DNA of 64,000 bases from Hyphomicrobiales bacterium (GCA_900466475.1 UBMI01000006.1:62001-126000); one strand, 5' to 3'; positions 48,800 through 57,561 are shown, numbered from the stretch's first letter. The notes: generated by a model not told the origin, from the letters alone. Numbers and translations are program-made.

Positions 48800-49807
48800 A
48801 TGACAATGGATCCGATCTATATCGACTATCTGAATGCCTTCGACATCGAGGCGCTCGACCTGTCCAATGATGAAATCCTGGCGGCGATCGAAACTTCGCT
48901 CGCCGCTCAGGGCAGGGGCCAGACGGTGATCGAGCCGCGTGTCCATCTCGAGCCGGATGCAAGCTTTCACGGCCATTTCAACGTGTTGCGTGGCTATGTG
49001 GCGCCGCTCGGCCTTGCCGGAGTGAAAGTGGTCGGTGACTATGTCGACAACTACAAGCTCGGTTATCCCTCCGAATTCGGCGTGCTCAACCTCTTCGACC
49101 CGCGCACCGGCGTGCCGAAGGCGATCCTTGATGCAACCGTCATCACCGACATGCGCACCGGCGCCGTCACCGCGCTCGGCGCCCGGCATCTCGCCCGAAA
49201 GGGTTCGAAGGTCCTCGGTCACATCGGCGCGCGCGGCACGGCTTACTGGAATGTCCGCCTGCTCGATCATCTCTTCGATTTCGACGAGATCCGCGTACAT
49301 TCGCGTCGGCCCGAAAGTCGTGATGCCTTCGGCGCGAAGCTGGAGGCCGATCTCGGCAAGAAAATCACCGTAGTCGACAACTGGCGCGACTGCGTCGAGG
49401 GGGCAGATATCGTCGTCGAGGCATCGCGGCTATCGCAGCCCGAGCCCCTCCTGAAGACGGAGTGGATCAAGAAAGGTGCCTTCGTCGTGCCTTATGGCAC
49501 GATGAGCGCCGTGGAGCTGTCGCTGACCGACATCATGGCCAAGCTCGTCGTCGACGACTGGGGTCAGTGCAAGACCGGCAAATTCGGCTCGCTGCGCGCC
49601 CATGTCGAGACCGGCCGGCTTTCCGAGCAGACGTTGCATGCCGAACTGGGACAGGTCGTCGCCGGCCTGAAGCCGGGCCGCGAGAGTGAGGACGAGACTA
49701 TCCTGCTGTGGCATCGCGGCCTGTCGCTCAGCGACATTGCTCTTGGCCACGCGCTGCTTTCCAAGGCGCGCTCGGCCGGTATCGGTCAAAGGCTGCGTTT
49801 CGCATGA
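48800..49807 (+). CDS. Ornithine cyclodeaminase/mu-crystallin-family protein
   Basis: The 335-residue protein has the two-domain fold of the family: a substrate-domain segment VKVVGDYVDNYKLGYPSEFG near 75-94, MRTGAVTALGARHLARKGSK near 117-136 and a modified NAD-binding GHIGARGTAYWNVRLL near 139. Members include ornithine cyclodeaminase, alanine dehydrogenase and ketimine reductases; the nucleotide loop GxIGARG differs from the common GxGxQA. ATG codons occur at 48800 and 48806; either could be used. It lies 5 nt after the second monooxygenase and overlaps the lyase gene as ATGA. The substrate is unknown. Confidence 0.82.
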   Translation: MTMDPIYIDYLNAFDIEALDLSNDEILAAIETSLAAQGRGQTVIEPRVHLEPDASFHGHFNVLRGYVAPLGLAGVKVVGDYVDNYKLGYPSEFGVLNLFDPRTGVPKAILDATVITDMRTGAVTALGARHLARKGSKVLGHIGARGTAYWNVRLLDHLFDFDEIRVHSRRPESRDAFGAKLEADLGKKITVVDNWRDCVEGADIVVEASRLSQPEPLLKTEWIKKGAFVVPYGTMSAVELSLTDIMAKLVVDDWGQCKTGKFGSLRAHVETGRLSEQTLHAELGQVVAGLKPGRESEDETILLWHRGLSLSDIALGHALLSKARSAGIGQRLRFA

Positions 49808-51288
49808 CCGGGATCCTGCTGACCGGCTCCGGCATCACTATTGCCGACATAGAGGCGATCGCCCGTCGCGATGCCACCGTCGAGGTTTCCGGCGCGGTCC
49901 GTGACCAGTTGATAGCCGCGCGGCGCATCCTGGAAGGTGCTGCAGCTTCCGGCCAGCAGATCTACGGCATGAACACCGGGCTCGGTGCCAATCTGAAGAC
50001 AGCTGTGACCGGCGATTTCGAGGCCTTTCAACTGCAGCTGATCCGCGGCCGCGGCATGGCGGTCGGTGAAGCTCTGCCGCGCGATGCGACCCGTGCCGTG
50101 ATCGCCGCCAGGCTCTCGATGCTGGCAGTCGGAGGATCCGGCATTTCACTGCCCGTGTTCGAGGCGCTGCTTGCCATGCTGAACGCCCGTGTTCATCCGG
50201 TCATGCCCTCGATTGGTTCGATCGGTGCGGGTGATCTCGTGTTGCTCTCTGCCATGGCCCGCGCCCTGATCGGCGAAGGGAAAGCCGAGTATCGCGGCAT
50301 CGTCTACCCGGCGATTGAAGCGCTTGAGCTTGCGGGCCTTGCCCCAGCAAGCCTGCAACCGAAGGACGGGATATCGCTTCTCAATGCTTCAGCCGTGTCT
50401 GCTGGCCGTGGCGCGCTCGTCCTGTATGATGCCAAAGAGTTGCTCGATGCCCAGCGCCGGGCGGCTGCCTTGAGTTTTGAGGGCCTTGCCGGCAATCCGC
50501 TCATCCTGTCACCGGCGATCCAACGCGCCCGGCCGGCAGCGGGCCAGGCAGACGAGGCCAACCGGCTGCTGCAGATGCTTGAGGGCTCGACGCTTTTCGA
50601 GGCGAACGCCGCCATCCAGGATCCGCTGAGCCTGCGTTGCGTTGCACCCATCCACGGCGCACTTGTCGATGCGCTCTTGAGGGCGGTCGAAGCCGTCGAG
50701 ATCGAGCTCAATGCCGCGGCCGATAATCCCGTCGTTCTCTTGGAAGAGCAACAGGTGCTGTCATCAGGCAATTTCCAGACGCCCGCACTTTCGCTTGCCT
50801 TCGAGACACTGGGCCTTGCGATCGCTCAGGCGGCTGCGGCATCGGCTGCGCGCTTCATTCAGCTGACGGGCTCGGGTCGCAATGGCCTGCCGCGCTATCT
50901 GTCGCCGATTGGCGGTCCATCGGCCGGGTTCGTGCCGATGCAGAAGACGGTCGCGGCGTTGATGGCCGATATCAGGCACAAGGCCAATCCTGTCATGCTC
51001 GACTTCCTTGCGGTATCGGAAGGCGTCGAGGATCATGCAACGCAATCCTCCCTTGCCGTGCGCAAACTCGGCGAGATGCTGGAACTGTGGCGCGTGCTCA
51101 TCGCCTGCGAAATGCTCGCAGCCGCTCAGGCGGTCGACCAGCGCCCCGGACACCGTTGCGGCGTGGGGACGGCAGGAACGCATGCGTTCGTTCGAGGCAT
51201 CGCACCGGTCATGACGGAGGATCGTTCGCTCGGCGAAGATGTGGCCATCCTTGCTTCCCGTCTGCTCGACGAGCACCACGGCGGGTGA
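49804..51288 (+). CDS. Histidine ammonia-lyase-family protein lacking the MIO triad
   Basis: The 494-residue protein aligns along its length with HutH-type lyases: Tyr54 in YGMNTGLG, Asn194 in LLNAS, Arg278 in SLRC, SGNF near 321 and Glu409 in EDHATQS are kept. The MIO-forming Ala-Ser-Gly is replaced by Ala142-Gly143 (GSIGAGDL), an exact one-residue loss with the frame intact. HAL Tyr280 is Leu275 (QDPLSLRC) and HAL His83 is Arg83. It therefore cannot make the usual electrophile and is unlikely to deaminate histidine. Ergothionase, which removes trimethylamine from ergothioneine, is a known MIO-free relative. The ATG overlaps the previous stop, setting the start. Confidence 0.88.
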   Translation: MTGILLTGSGITIADIEAIARRDATVEVSGAVRDQLIAARRILEGAAASGQQIYGMNTGLGANLKTAVTGDFEAFQLQLIRGRGMAVGEALPRDATRAVIAARLSMLAVGGSGISLPVFEALLAMLNARVHPVMPSIGSIGAGDLVLLSAMARALIGEGKAEYRGIVYPAIEALELAGLAPASLQPKDGISLLNASAVSAGRGALVLYDAKELLDAQRRAAALSFEGLAGNPLILSPAIQRARPAAGQADEANRLLQMLEGSTLFEANAAIQDPLSLRCVAPIHGALVDALLRAVEAVEIELNAAADNPVVLLEEQQVLSSGNFQTPALSLAFETLGLAIAQAAAASAARFIQLTGSGRNGLPRYLSPIGGPSAGFVPMQKTVAALMADIRHKANPVMLDFLAVSEGVEDHATQSSLAVRKLGEMLELWRVLIACEMLAAAQAVDQRPGHRCGVGTAGTHAFVRGIAPVMTEDRSLGEDVAILASRLLDEHHGG

Positions 51289-51293
51289 AAAGC

Positions 51294-52106
51294 ATGCGTC
51301 TCGCCAGTCTTGCAATGTACGCTACGCCGCAGCCGCTTGCGGATGCAAAAGCTGAACTCTGGTCGTTCCTGCGCTACTATCTTGGGCAGGCCGGGCTTTC
51401 GGATCCGCCGGAAAACCTCGATGCGACGATCCCCTACGACGAGGCCTGGCTGCATGAGGACCTGCTCTTTTCCCAGACCTGTGGTTATCCCTATGTGAAG
51501 CGATTGCGCGGCAGGGTGCGTCTCGTGGCTACACCGGTTTATTCCCATCCCGGCTGCGACGGACCTTTGATGCGCAGCTTCATTGTCGTGCGCCGAGCTT
51601 CCACCTTCGTTTCAGTGCAGGACCTGCGCGGTGCGACGGCCGCGATCAATAGTCCCGACAGCAATTCCGGGGCAAATCTGCTTCGCGCCGCCGTCGCCCC
51701 TCTTGCCCGCAATGGCCGCTTCTTCGGTGGCACGGTCGAGACCGGCAGCCATGGCGGCAGTATCGATGCTGTGTCGAGTGGGCAGGCGGAATGCGCTGCA
51801 ATCGACTGCATCACCTTTGCCAATCTCCTGCGTTTTACGCCTGCTCGCGTCGCAGGCATCCGCGTTCTTGCCGAGACGCCCGCAACGCCCGGCTTACCCT
51901 TCATTACAGGAGCAAAGGGTTCAGATGCGGATGTGGCACTGCTACGCGAAGCGCTGGTCGCTGCAATCGCGGAGCCATCGCTTTCCGGTGCACGCGATAC
52001 CCTCGGTCTTGTTGATGTCGCGATGCTCACAGATGCCGACTACGAACCGATTGTGTCTCTTGCCCGAGGTGCGCTTGATACCGGCTACAGGGACTGGGTC
52101 GATTGA
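51294..52106 (+). CDS. PhnD/NMT1-like substrate-binding-fold protein without signal peptide
   Basis: The 270-residue protein resembles phosphonate/thiamine-precursor binding proteins: TFVSVQDLRGATAAINSPDS near 98, ETGSHGGSIDAVSSGQAECA near 147, LPFITG near 200 and a C-terminal VDVAML(T)DADY segment. It starts MRLASLAMYA with no export signal, so it is probably cytoplasmic. Cytoplasmic members of this fold act as enzymes or effector sensors. It begins 5 nt after the lyase stop (a GTG overlapping that stop is an alternative) and closes the nine-gene operon. Confidence 0.75.
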   Translation: MRLASLAMYATPQPLADAKAELWSFLRYYLGQAGLSDPPENLDATIPYDEAWLHEDLLFSQTCGYPYVKRLRGRVRLVATPVYSHPGCDGPLMRSFIVVRRASTFVSVQDLRGATAAINSPDSNSGANLLRAAVAPLARNGRFFGGTVETGSHGGSIDAVSSGQAECAAIDCITFANLLRFTPARVAGIRVLAETPATPGLPFITGAKGSDADVALLREALVAAIAEPSLSGARDTLGLVDVAMLTDADYEPIVSLARGALDTGYRDWVD

Positions 52107-52199
52107 AGCCTCCGGAGGCGTCAATTCATAAGATCATTCTCGCTTCCGCCTTCGCGAAATGCTCTGCGGTCGGCGCGCGTTCTGCTCTTTTCCTGGATC

Positions 52200-53945
52200 T
52201 CATCTGCTGACGGGACGAGCACTTTTTTCCGGCTCGATATCCGGGGTGCCTGCTGCCAGCGTCTGGCCGTGAAATTCCTTGAGCAGGGAAACAACGTCAT
52301 CAATCTCATGCGCGACACGCGCAGCGTCCCAACCGAGCGCTTTCGCGGCGATGCCGGCAATGTCCGTCAAACCTGCATAGGTCACATGACCTTCGATCGC
52401 GATCGTCGTGCGCCGCAACACGATATCGGAGAGATGGACCACAAGCTCGTTGCGCGCGATCCAGTCGATCTCGCGAAAACTGTAGTGTGTAGCTCCCGAT
52501 AACCGCCGGTCGTCAGGATGATCGGAAGGGAACATCGCTACCGCCTCGGCCGTCGTTCCATAGCGGTTCAGAAGTTGTTCCGCGCGCGCGGCCGGGATGC
52601 TTGCAGCTGTGGCGATCCTGTCGATAAAGCCCCGTCTCGCCTGCGCATCGACCGGGAAAGCCTTTCCGCCGCCGATCGCAAGGTAGCGGGTCGATTGCTT
52701 GCGCGAACGCCCGAGCCGGGTCAGGACACTGTCGGCAATCTCCTCGGCAAAACCGCGAAATGTCGTCCACTTGCCGCCGACCAGCGACATGATGGCAAAA
52801 GGCCGCTTGCCATCCGCTTCGATGATCGGTGCCGAATGGTCTCGGCTGATCAGGCCGGGCGCTGTTCCGTCGGAGGCGGGAAGAGGCCGGATGCCGCTAT
52901 AGGTGTAGACGATCTGGTCGCGATCGAAGCGCAGCGTCGGCAGCAGCGATCTGAGGCTCTGCAGGAAGTAATCGATCTCGGGTTCTTCGCAGCGTACGGC
53001 GTCTGGGTCGCGGCTCGGGATATCCGTCGAGCCGACGAGCGCAAGCCCGAGATAGCCGTAGACCAGGCAGATACGGCCGTCATCGGCTTCGAAATAGATC
53101 ATATGACCGTTGAGACTGCGCACCAGTTCGGGATGATCAATCAGGATATGCGAGCCCTTGGTGCCGCCGATCAGCCGCGAAGGCGCGCCGAGCGCCTCGT
53201 TGACATGATCGATCCACGGGCCTGCCGCGTTCACGACGAGCTTCGGCCGCACCATGAATTCAGTACCATCCTCCCGTTGAAAGCTCAGACGGCCTTCCGA
53301 GGAAGCAGTCAGCGTCACGAAATTTGCAGCGACACATTGCGGGTTGGCTTCCAGCCCATCCTTGACGAGTTCGTAGACGAGACGTTCCGGCCGGCTGATT
53401 TTTGCGTCGTAGTAAATGCCGCCGGCGACAATCGCCGGCGTCACATGCGGCATTTCCCGTCTGGCCTTGTTTTTCAGGATCAGCCGGTGGCGTGGCATCA
53501 CGCGATCGCGTGAGCCGAAAAAATCGTAAAGGGAAAGCCCGATCTTGATGAGCACGGCACCGCGGCTGCGCGGCGCCGTCTTAGAGCCGGCCAATGTCCG
53601 CAGTGCGGCCCAGATGCCGCGCGTCCAAGAGAAGACCGGAATAAATGTTGGAAGCGGTTCGACGCAATGCGGAGCATTTTTCAAAAGCAGATTGCGCTCC
53701 AGAGTGGATTGGGCAACCAGGCCGAACTCACCGGTTTCCAGATATTTCAATCCGCCGTGGATGAGGCGGGATGGCGCTGCGCTGGTCCCGGAACCGAAGT
53801 CCGATTTGTCGACGATCATGCAGTTGATGCCCTGAGCCGCGAGATCGCGAAACAGACCGGCGCCATTGACGCCCGCTCCAAGGATCACGACGTCGACATC
53901 GTGCTCGTGAATATCCAGGCTGCGTCCAAGCGTATTGGGGGTCAT
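52200..53945 (-). CDS. FAD-dependent glycerol-3-phosphate dehydrogenase-like (GlpD/EryB family)
   Basis: The 581-residue flavoprotein has the FAD motif DVVILGAGVNGAGLFRDLA at 18-36, SGTSAAPSRLIHGGLKYLE near 52, NAAGPWIDHVNEAL near 250 and SLVGGKWTTFRGFAE near 407. The C-terminal GlpD-type cap domain follows. Such enzymes oxidise a polyol phosphate and pass electrons to quinone at the inner membrane. It is the last gene of the DeoR-kinase-dehydrogenase set and lies 12 nt after the kinase. A second member is encoded at the right edge of the window. Glycerol-3-phosphate and tetritol phosphates are both possible substrates. Confidence 0.87.
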   Translation of the reverse strand: MTPNTLGRSLDIHEHDVDVVILGAGVNGAGLFRDLAAQGINCMIVDKSDFGSGTSAAPSRLIHGGLKYLETGEFGLVAQSTLERNLLLKNAPHCVEPLPTFIPVFSWTRGIWAALRTLAGSKTAPRSRGAVLIKIGLSLYDFFGSRDRVMPRHRLILKNKARREMPHVTPAIVAGGIYYDAKISRPERLVYELVKDGLEANPQCVAANFVTLTASSEGRLSFQREDGTEFMVRPKLVVNAAGPWIDHVNEALGAPSRLIGGTKGSHILIDHPELVRSLNGHMIYFEADDGRICLVYGYLGLALVGSTDIPSRDPDAVRCEEPEIDYFLQSLRSLLPTLRFDRDQIVYTYSGIRPLPASDGTAPGLISRDHSAPIIEADGKRPFAIMSLVGGKWTTFRGFAEEIADSVLTRLGRSRKQSTRYLAIGGGKAFPVDAQARRGFIDRIATAASIPAARAEQLLNRYGTTAEAVAMFPSDHPDDRRLSGATHYSFREIDWIARNELVVHLSDIVLRRTTIAIEGHVTYAGLTDIAGIAAKALGWDAARVAHEIDDVVSLLKEFHGQTLAAGTPDIEPEKSARPVSR

Positions 53946-53957
53946 GATACTGCCGTC

Positions 53958-55493
53958 CTAAACTGCGGCCGCTGCCGCACTATCCTGCGCAAGGCCGGCG
54001 ATCTTCGGCCAAAGCGGCGTCATTGTTTCTGCAATTTCGAGGAAAAGCCGGTAGCGCTTCTCATACTCGGCGCTGCGGGCGGCGTCCGGCTCGCAGGTCT
54101 TGCCCTGCTTGTCCGTTTTTGGAGCTCTCTGTGGGGCCGGGTAGAGACCTGCGGCTGCGCCGGCACAGATGGCGGCGCCCCAGGCCGCGGCTTCATCGGT
54201 GCCGGTCACGGTCACCGGCATCGCAAGCACATCGGCAAACATCTGCGCGACTGCGGGGTTGCGTGACACGCCGCCGGCAAGCCGTGCTTCCTTGAAGGCG
54301 AAACCGTCGCGCAGCGCGTCGACATGGATGCGATGGTTGAATGCGATGCCTTCCATGACGGCCCGCAGCATGTCACCGCGGTCATGCCAGCCGCCGAGCC
54401 CGAAGAAGCTTGCGCTTGCCGATGCACCGTAGGGCGAGCCGAAGAGATAGGGATGGAAAAGCACCGGCGATGGCCGGTCAAAGGCCGCGTCGATCTCGGA
54501 TGCCAGCAAAGCGTGAATGGACGTGCCCTTGGCTTCGCAGTCTGTCCATTCGCGGCTGCAGAGTTTTTCGATGAACCACTCGTAGTTCGCGCTCGATGCA
54601 GGCGAAATCGACATGCTGTTCCAGACGCCCGGTGCAATTCCATTACGGCAGAACCAGCGTCGATCGACGCGCGGTTCAAAAGACAGCGTCTCGTTGATCG
54701 AATAGGTGCCGGCAATGACGGCAACGACGCCGTCGGCATAACCGCCCGCGCCGAGCGCCGAGGCGGTGACATCGTGCAATCCGGCCGCGACGGGCGTGCC
54801 TTCCGCGAGGCCGGTCAAGCGCGCTGCATCGGCCGTAATTCGTCCAACGATCTCGTCCGAGCGCGAGGCCGGCGGCAGAGCACCGGCAAGCGCCTGCAGG
54901 CCGAACAAGCGCAGGGCGTCCTCGCTATAGTCTTGCGTCCCGACATCGGTGAATGAGGTGCTTGCTTCGGTGCGATCGGTGCCAACGGTGCCGGTGAGGC
55001 AAAATCGCAGCCAGTCCTTGCAGCTCATGATATGGCCGATACGTGCAAACCGTTCCGGCTCATGGTCCCGGATCCAGGCGAGCAGCGCCGAGGGGGCGGA
55101 GACGTGCGGTACCTGACCCGTGAGAGCAATCGCCTCGTCGGAGACCTCATTCTTCGTCCATCGATCGATGATATCGCCCGCCCGGCTATCCAGCGACACG
55201 ATGCCGTTGCCAAGCGGCTCACGCGTCTGATCCAGCACATAAATGCCATCGCCATGCGCCGTTGCCGCCACAGCCTGGATATCGCTTGCAGGACGACCGC
55301 TGAGGGCGAGCGCCTCACGGATCGCCTCAGCCGTTGCGGTCCACAACTCGCGCATGTCCCGCTCCACGAAACGCGGCCTCGGAATGAGCTGGCTGACGCG
55401 CCGCCGAGCGACTGCGATCGGCGTGCCGTCGATATCGAAAATGACAGCCTTCGTGACGGTCAGTCCACTATCGATCCCGAGAAGGCTCGGCAT
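53958..55493 (-). CDS. FGGY-family carbohydrate kinase
   Basis: The 511-residue kinase has the N-terminal phosphate motif LLGIDSGLTVTKAVIFDIDG at 4-23, AHGDGIYVL near 81, SCKDWLRFCLTG near 154 and the adenosine-binding LAGGVSRNPAVAQMFADVL near 410. FGGY kinases phosphorylate polyols or ketoses. Although ATG codons occur at 55499 and 55493, AAAGGTGA is correctly spaced only from the second. It is co-directional with a DeoR regulator and a GlpD-like dehydrogenase, so a polyol is phosphorylated and then oxidised. It is distinct from the eryA-like kinase at 61641. Confidence 0.88.
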   Translation of the reverse strand: MPSLLGIDSGLTVTKAVIFDIDGTPIAVARRRVSQLIPRPRFVERDMRELWTATAEAIREALALSGRPASDIQAVAATAHGDGIYVLDQTREPLGNGIVSLDSRAGDIIDRWTKNEVSDEAIALTGQVPHVSAPSALLAWIRDHEPERFARIGHIMSCKDWLRFCLTGTVGTDRTEASTSFTDVGTQDYSEDALRLFGLQALAGALPPASRSDEIVGRITADAARLTGLAEGTPVAAGLHDVTASALGAGGYADGVVAVIAGTYSINETLSFEPRVDRRWFCRNGIAPGVWNSMSISPASSANYEWFIEKLCSREWTDCEAKGTSIHALLASEIDAAFDRPSPVLFHPYLFGSPYGASASASFFGLGGWHDRGDMLRAVMEGIAFNHRIHVDALRDGFAFKEARLAGGVSRNPAVAQMFADVLAMPVTVTGTDEAAAWGAAICAGAAAGLYPAPQRAPKTDKQGKTCEPDAARSAEYEKRYRLFLEIAETMTPLWPKIAGLAQDSAAAAAV

Positions 55494-55529
55494 GCACATT
55501 CACCTTTCTGTCGTGACCGGGCGGTCCGG

Positions 55530-56372
55530 TCACATGCGCTCGTGGCCGGTCCTGGCAACGACGACGTTGATATCCCTGGACCGCATCCGATCGATGTGAA
55601 CGGGGAGGGTCTTGTCGTCGACGATGACGACGTCGAATTCATCGAGCGACGCGAAGCTGTGAAGCGCGCGCCGCTCGAATTTGGTGTGGTCGGCAAGCAG
55701 GATGCGTTTGACGGAACAGTCGAACATGGCGCGTTTGGTGTCGACGGTTTCGGGTGACTGATGCAGCACGATGCCGTCGTTGATGGCCGACATGGAAATG
55801 AATGCGATATCCGCCCGCAAGCCCTTGATCTCGGTGATCGTCATGCGTCCCATAAAGGCATTGCACCAGTTGTAGTACTGGCCGCCAAGCGCCAGCAGGG
55901 TAACGTCGTGCATGCCGGTCAGCGCATTCATCAGGGTCAGCGAATTGGTGATCGCGGTGATCGGCACCTTAGAGGAGAGATGCGATGCCATCTGCAGGAC
56001 GGTGGTTGAGTCGTCGAAGAAGATGGCCTGTCCCGGTTCGACGAACTGCATGGCAGCTTCGGCAATCACTTTCTTTTCCGCCGACTGCCGGCTCGAACGG
56101 TAGACATCGCTGGATTCAATAAGGTTGGTGGCTGCCGCCGTAACGATGCCGCGTGTTTTTCGGAAGATCCCGCGGCTCACGAGTTCATCCACATCGCGAT
56201 GCGCCGTCATCAGGCTGATGCCGAAGCGATCCGTCAGATCTTCGATGCGCATCGAACCTTCGCTCATCACGGCCTCCGCGATCATGCGCCGGCGCGCGAC
56301 CTGACGCGTCTGACGGCTGTCGCTGGTCAGCTGGTCCAACAGCTCATCGCCCTGATTGGTCTTCTGTGTCAC
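55530..56372 (-). CDS. DeoR-family transcriptional regulator
   Basis: The 280-residue protein has a DeoR winged helix near 27-80 (MRIEDLTDRFGISLMTAHRD at 41-60) and the sugar-phosphate sensor domain with FFDDSTTVLQMASHL near 118 and ITNSLTLMNAL near 141. It starts with GTG at 56372, with AAGGGTGA upstream. It lies between the transporter genes and the kinase-dehydrogenase pair, all on the same strand, and probably represses them until a phosphorylated intermediate builds up. Its relation to rhizobial EryR cannot be settled by eye. Confidence 0.88.
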   Translation of the reverse strand: MTQKTNQGDELLDQLTSDSRQTRQVARRRMIAEAVMSEGSMRIEDLTDRFGISLMTAHRDVDELVSRGIFRKTRGIVTAAATNLIESSDVYRSSRQSAEKKVIAEAAMQFVEPGQAIFFDDSTTVLQMASHLSSKVPITAITNSLTLMNALTGMHDVTLLALGGQYYNWCNAFMGRMTITEIKGLRADIAFISMSAINDGIVLHQSPETVDTKRAMFDCSVKRILLADHTKFERRALHSFASLDEFDVVIVDDKTLPVHIDRMRSRDINVVVARTGHERM

Positions 56373-56474
56373 GGGTCACCCTTGTCGCTGAATTCCATAT
56401 CCCAGCTTCGTATAGTGATTGCCATGCCAAGGCAAAGAAGGCGAAAGCGGCTTTATGTGGTTGAAAGGGTCGAA

Positions 56475-56500
56475 GGAGGGCGCCCGGATGGGCGCCCTCC
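56475..56500 (-). terminator. Stem-loop after eryG
   Basis: GGAGGGCGCCC and GGGCGCCCTCC form a perfect 11-bp stem with a 4-nt loop, 8 nt past the eryG stop. The minus-strand tail TTCGACCCTTT is only weakly U-rich. It probably stabilises or partly terminates the transporter transcript before the DeoR gene. Confidence 0.65.
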
Positions 56501-56507
56501 GTCCTGA

Positions 56508-57455
56508 TTATTGGGCCAGAACGAACGGTCCGGTGTACTTGTCGATATTGTCCTTGGTGATCAGCAGGCAATCGAACAGCTGCTTTTCACTCTTGGCGCC
56601 GGTGCTGCCCGTCTTGATGAAGTTGTCAGCCTGCTTGACGGCCTCTTCGGAGAAGACGGCGACGGGCTGAAGGACGGTGTATTGCAATTCGCCGGCCTTG
56701 ATCGCAGCGACCGCATCCGGCGAACCGTCGAAGCCACCGACCTTGACATTGGCGAGCTTGCCAGCTTCCTTCAGGGCCGAAATGGCACCGAGCGCCATTT
56801 CGTCATTGCCGGAGATCACGCCGATGATGTCGGGATTGGCCTGCAATATGGACTGCATCTTGTTGTGACCCTGGGTGCGGTCCCAATTGGCGACTTCCTG
56901 GGCGACCTTCTTGAGGTCGGGATATTGGGTCAGGACGGTTTCGTAGCCGTTCGAGCGGGTGGCAGCGTTGTTGTCGGACGGCGCGCCAAGGAGTTCGGCA
57001 TAGTTGCCCTTGTCGCCGACTGCTTCGACCCATTGCTGCGCGCCGATCGCAGCACCCTGGGCATTGTTCGAAACGAGCTGTGCCTTGGCAAGGCCTTCCT
57101 GGTTGATCTCGGCATTGACGAGAATGACCGGGATGCCTGCAGCAACCGCCTTCTTCACTGCTCCGACCGAGCCGTCGGCATTGGCGGGGTCGAGGATGAT
57201 GGCGACCGACTTGTTGGTGATAGCGGTGTCGATCAGGTTGCTTTCCGTGTTGGTGTCACCCCTATGCGCGCTGACCGTGGCCGTGTAGCCGAGCTTTTCG
57301 GCTGTTGCCTTGGCGACATTGCCTTCCGTCAGCCAGTAGGGGTTGGACGGATCATTGACGATGATCGTCATCTGGCCTGCCGCCCAGGCGGAGCTGACGA
57401 GAATCGGGGCGACAGCCGCGGCTGCCAGAAGAATGCGCATGCCTTTCTTAAACAT
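56508..57455 (-). CDS. eryG: Sugar/polyol ABC transporter substrate-binding protein (EryG-like)
   Basis: The 315-residue protein has a signal peptide ending near AWA-AGQ (residue 25) and a family-2 (ribose-type) periplasmic binding fold. Landmarks are NDPSNPYWLTEGNVAKATAE near 34, DPANADGSVGAVKKAVAAGI near 87, ISGNDEMALGAI near 212 and GGFDGSPDAV near 239. By gene order and by similarity of the whole locus to rhizobial and Brucella erythritol regions it is called EryG, the erythritol-binding protein; ribose or another polyol is the alternative. GGGAGAGAG precedes the ATG. Confidence 0.8.
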   Translation of the reverse strand: MFKKGMRILLAAAAVAPILVSSAWAAGQMTIIVNDPSNPYWLTEGNVAKATAEKLGYTATVSAHRGDTNTESNLIDTAITNKSVAIILDPANADGSVGAVKKAVAAGIPVILVNAEINQEGLAKAQLVSNNAQGAAIGAQQWVEAVGDKGNYAELLGAPSDNNAATRSNGYETVLTQYPDLKKVAQEVANWDRTQGHNKMQSILQANPDIIGVISGNDEMALGAISALKEAGKLANVKVGGFDGSPDAVAAIKAGELQYTVLQPVAVFSEEAVKQADNFIKTGSTGAKSEKQLFDCLLITKDNIDKYTGPFVLAQ

Positions 57456-57561
57456 AGTCTCTCTCCCATTTGTGAGTTCGGGTGCTGCCGGAAACCGGCG
57501 GTGCTTTCCGCGATCGGCCCTCTGGAAATCCAGTTGCCGTCGCGGATAAGTTCTGCTGACG

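Noticed and set aside
49708..49803. Longer N-terminus for the HAL-family lyase
   Set aside because: The extension lies inside the cyclodeaminase-fold gene; the ATG at 49804 overlaps that stop as ATGA and begins where family members begin.
52107..52199. GCCTCCGGAGGC palindrome after the PhnD-like gene as a terminator
   Set aside because: The 12-bp self-complementary sequence has no loop and no U-tract, so it is not called as an intrinsic terminator.
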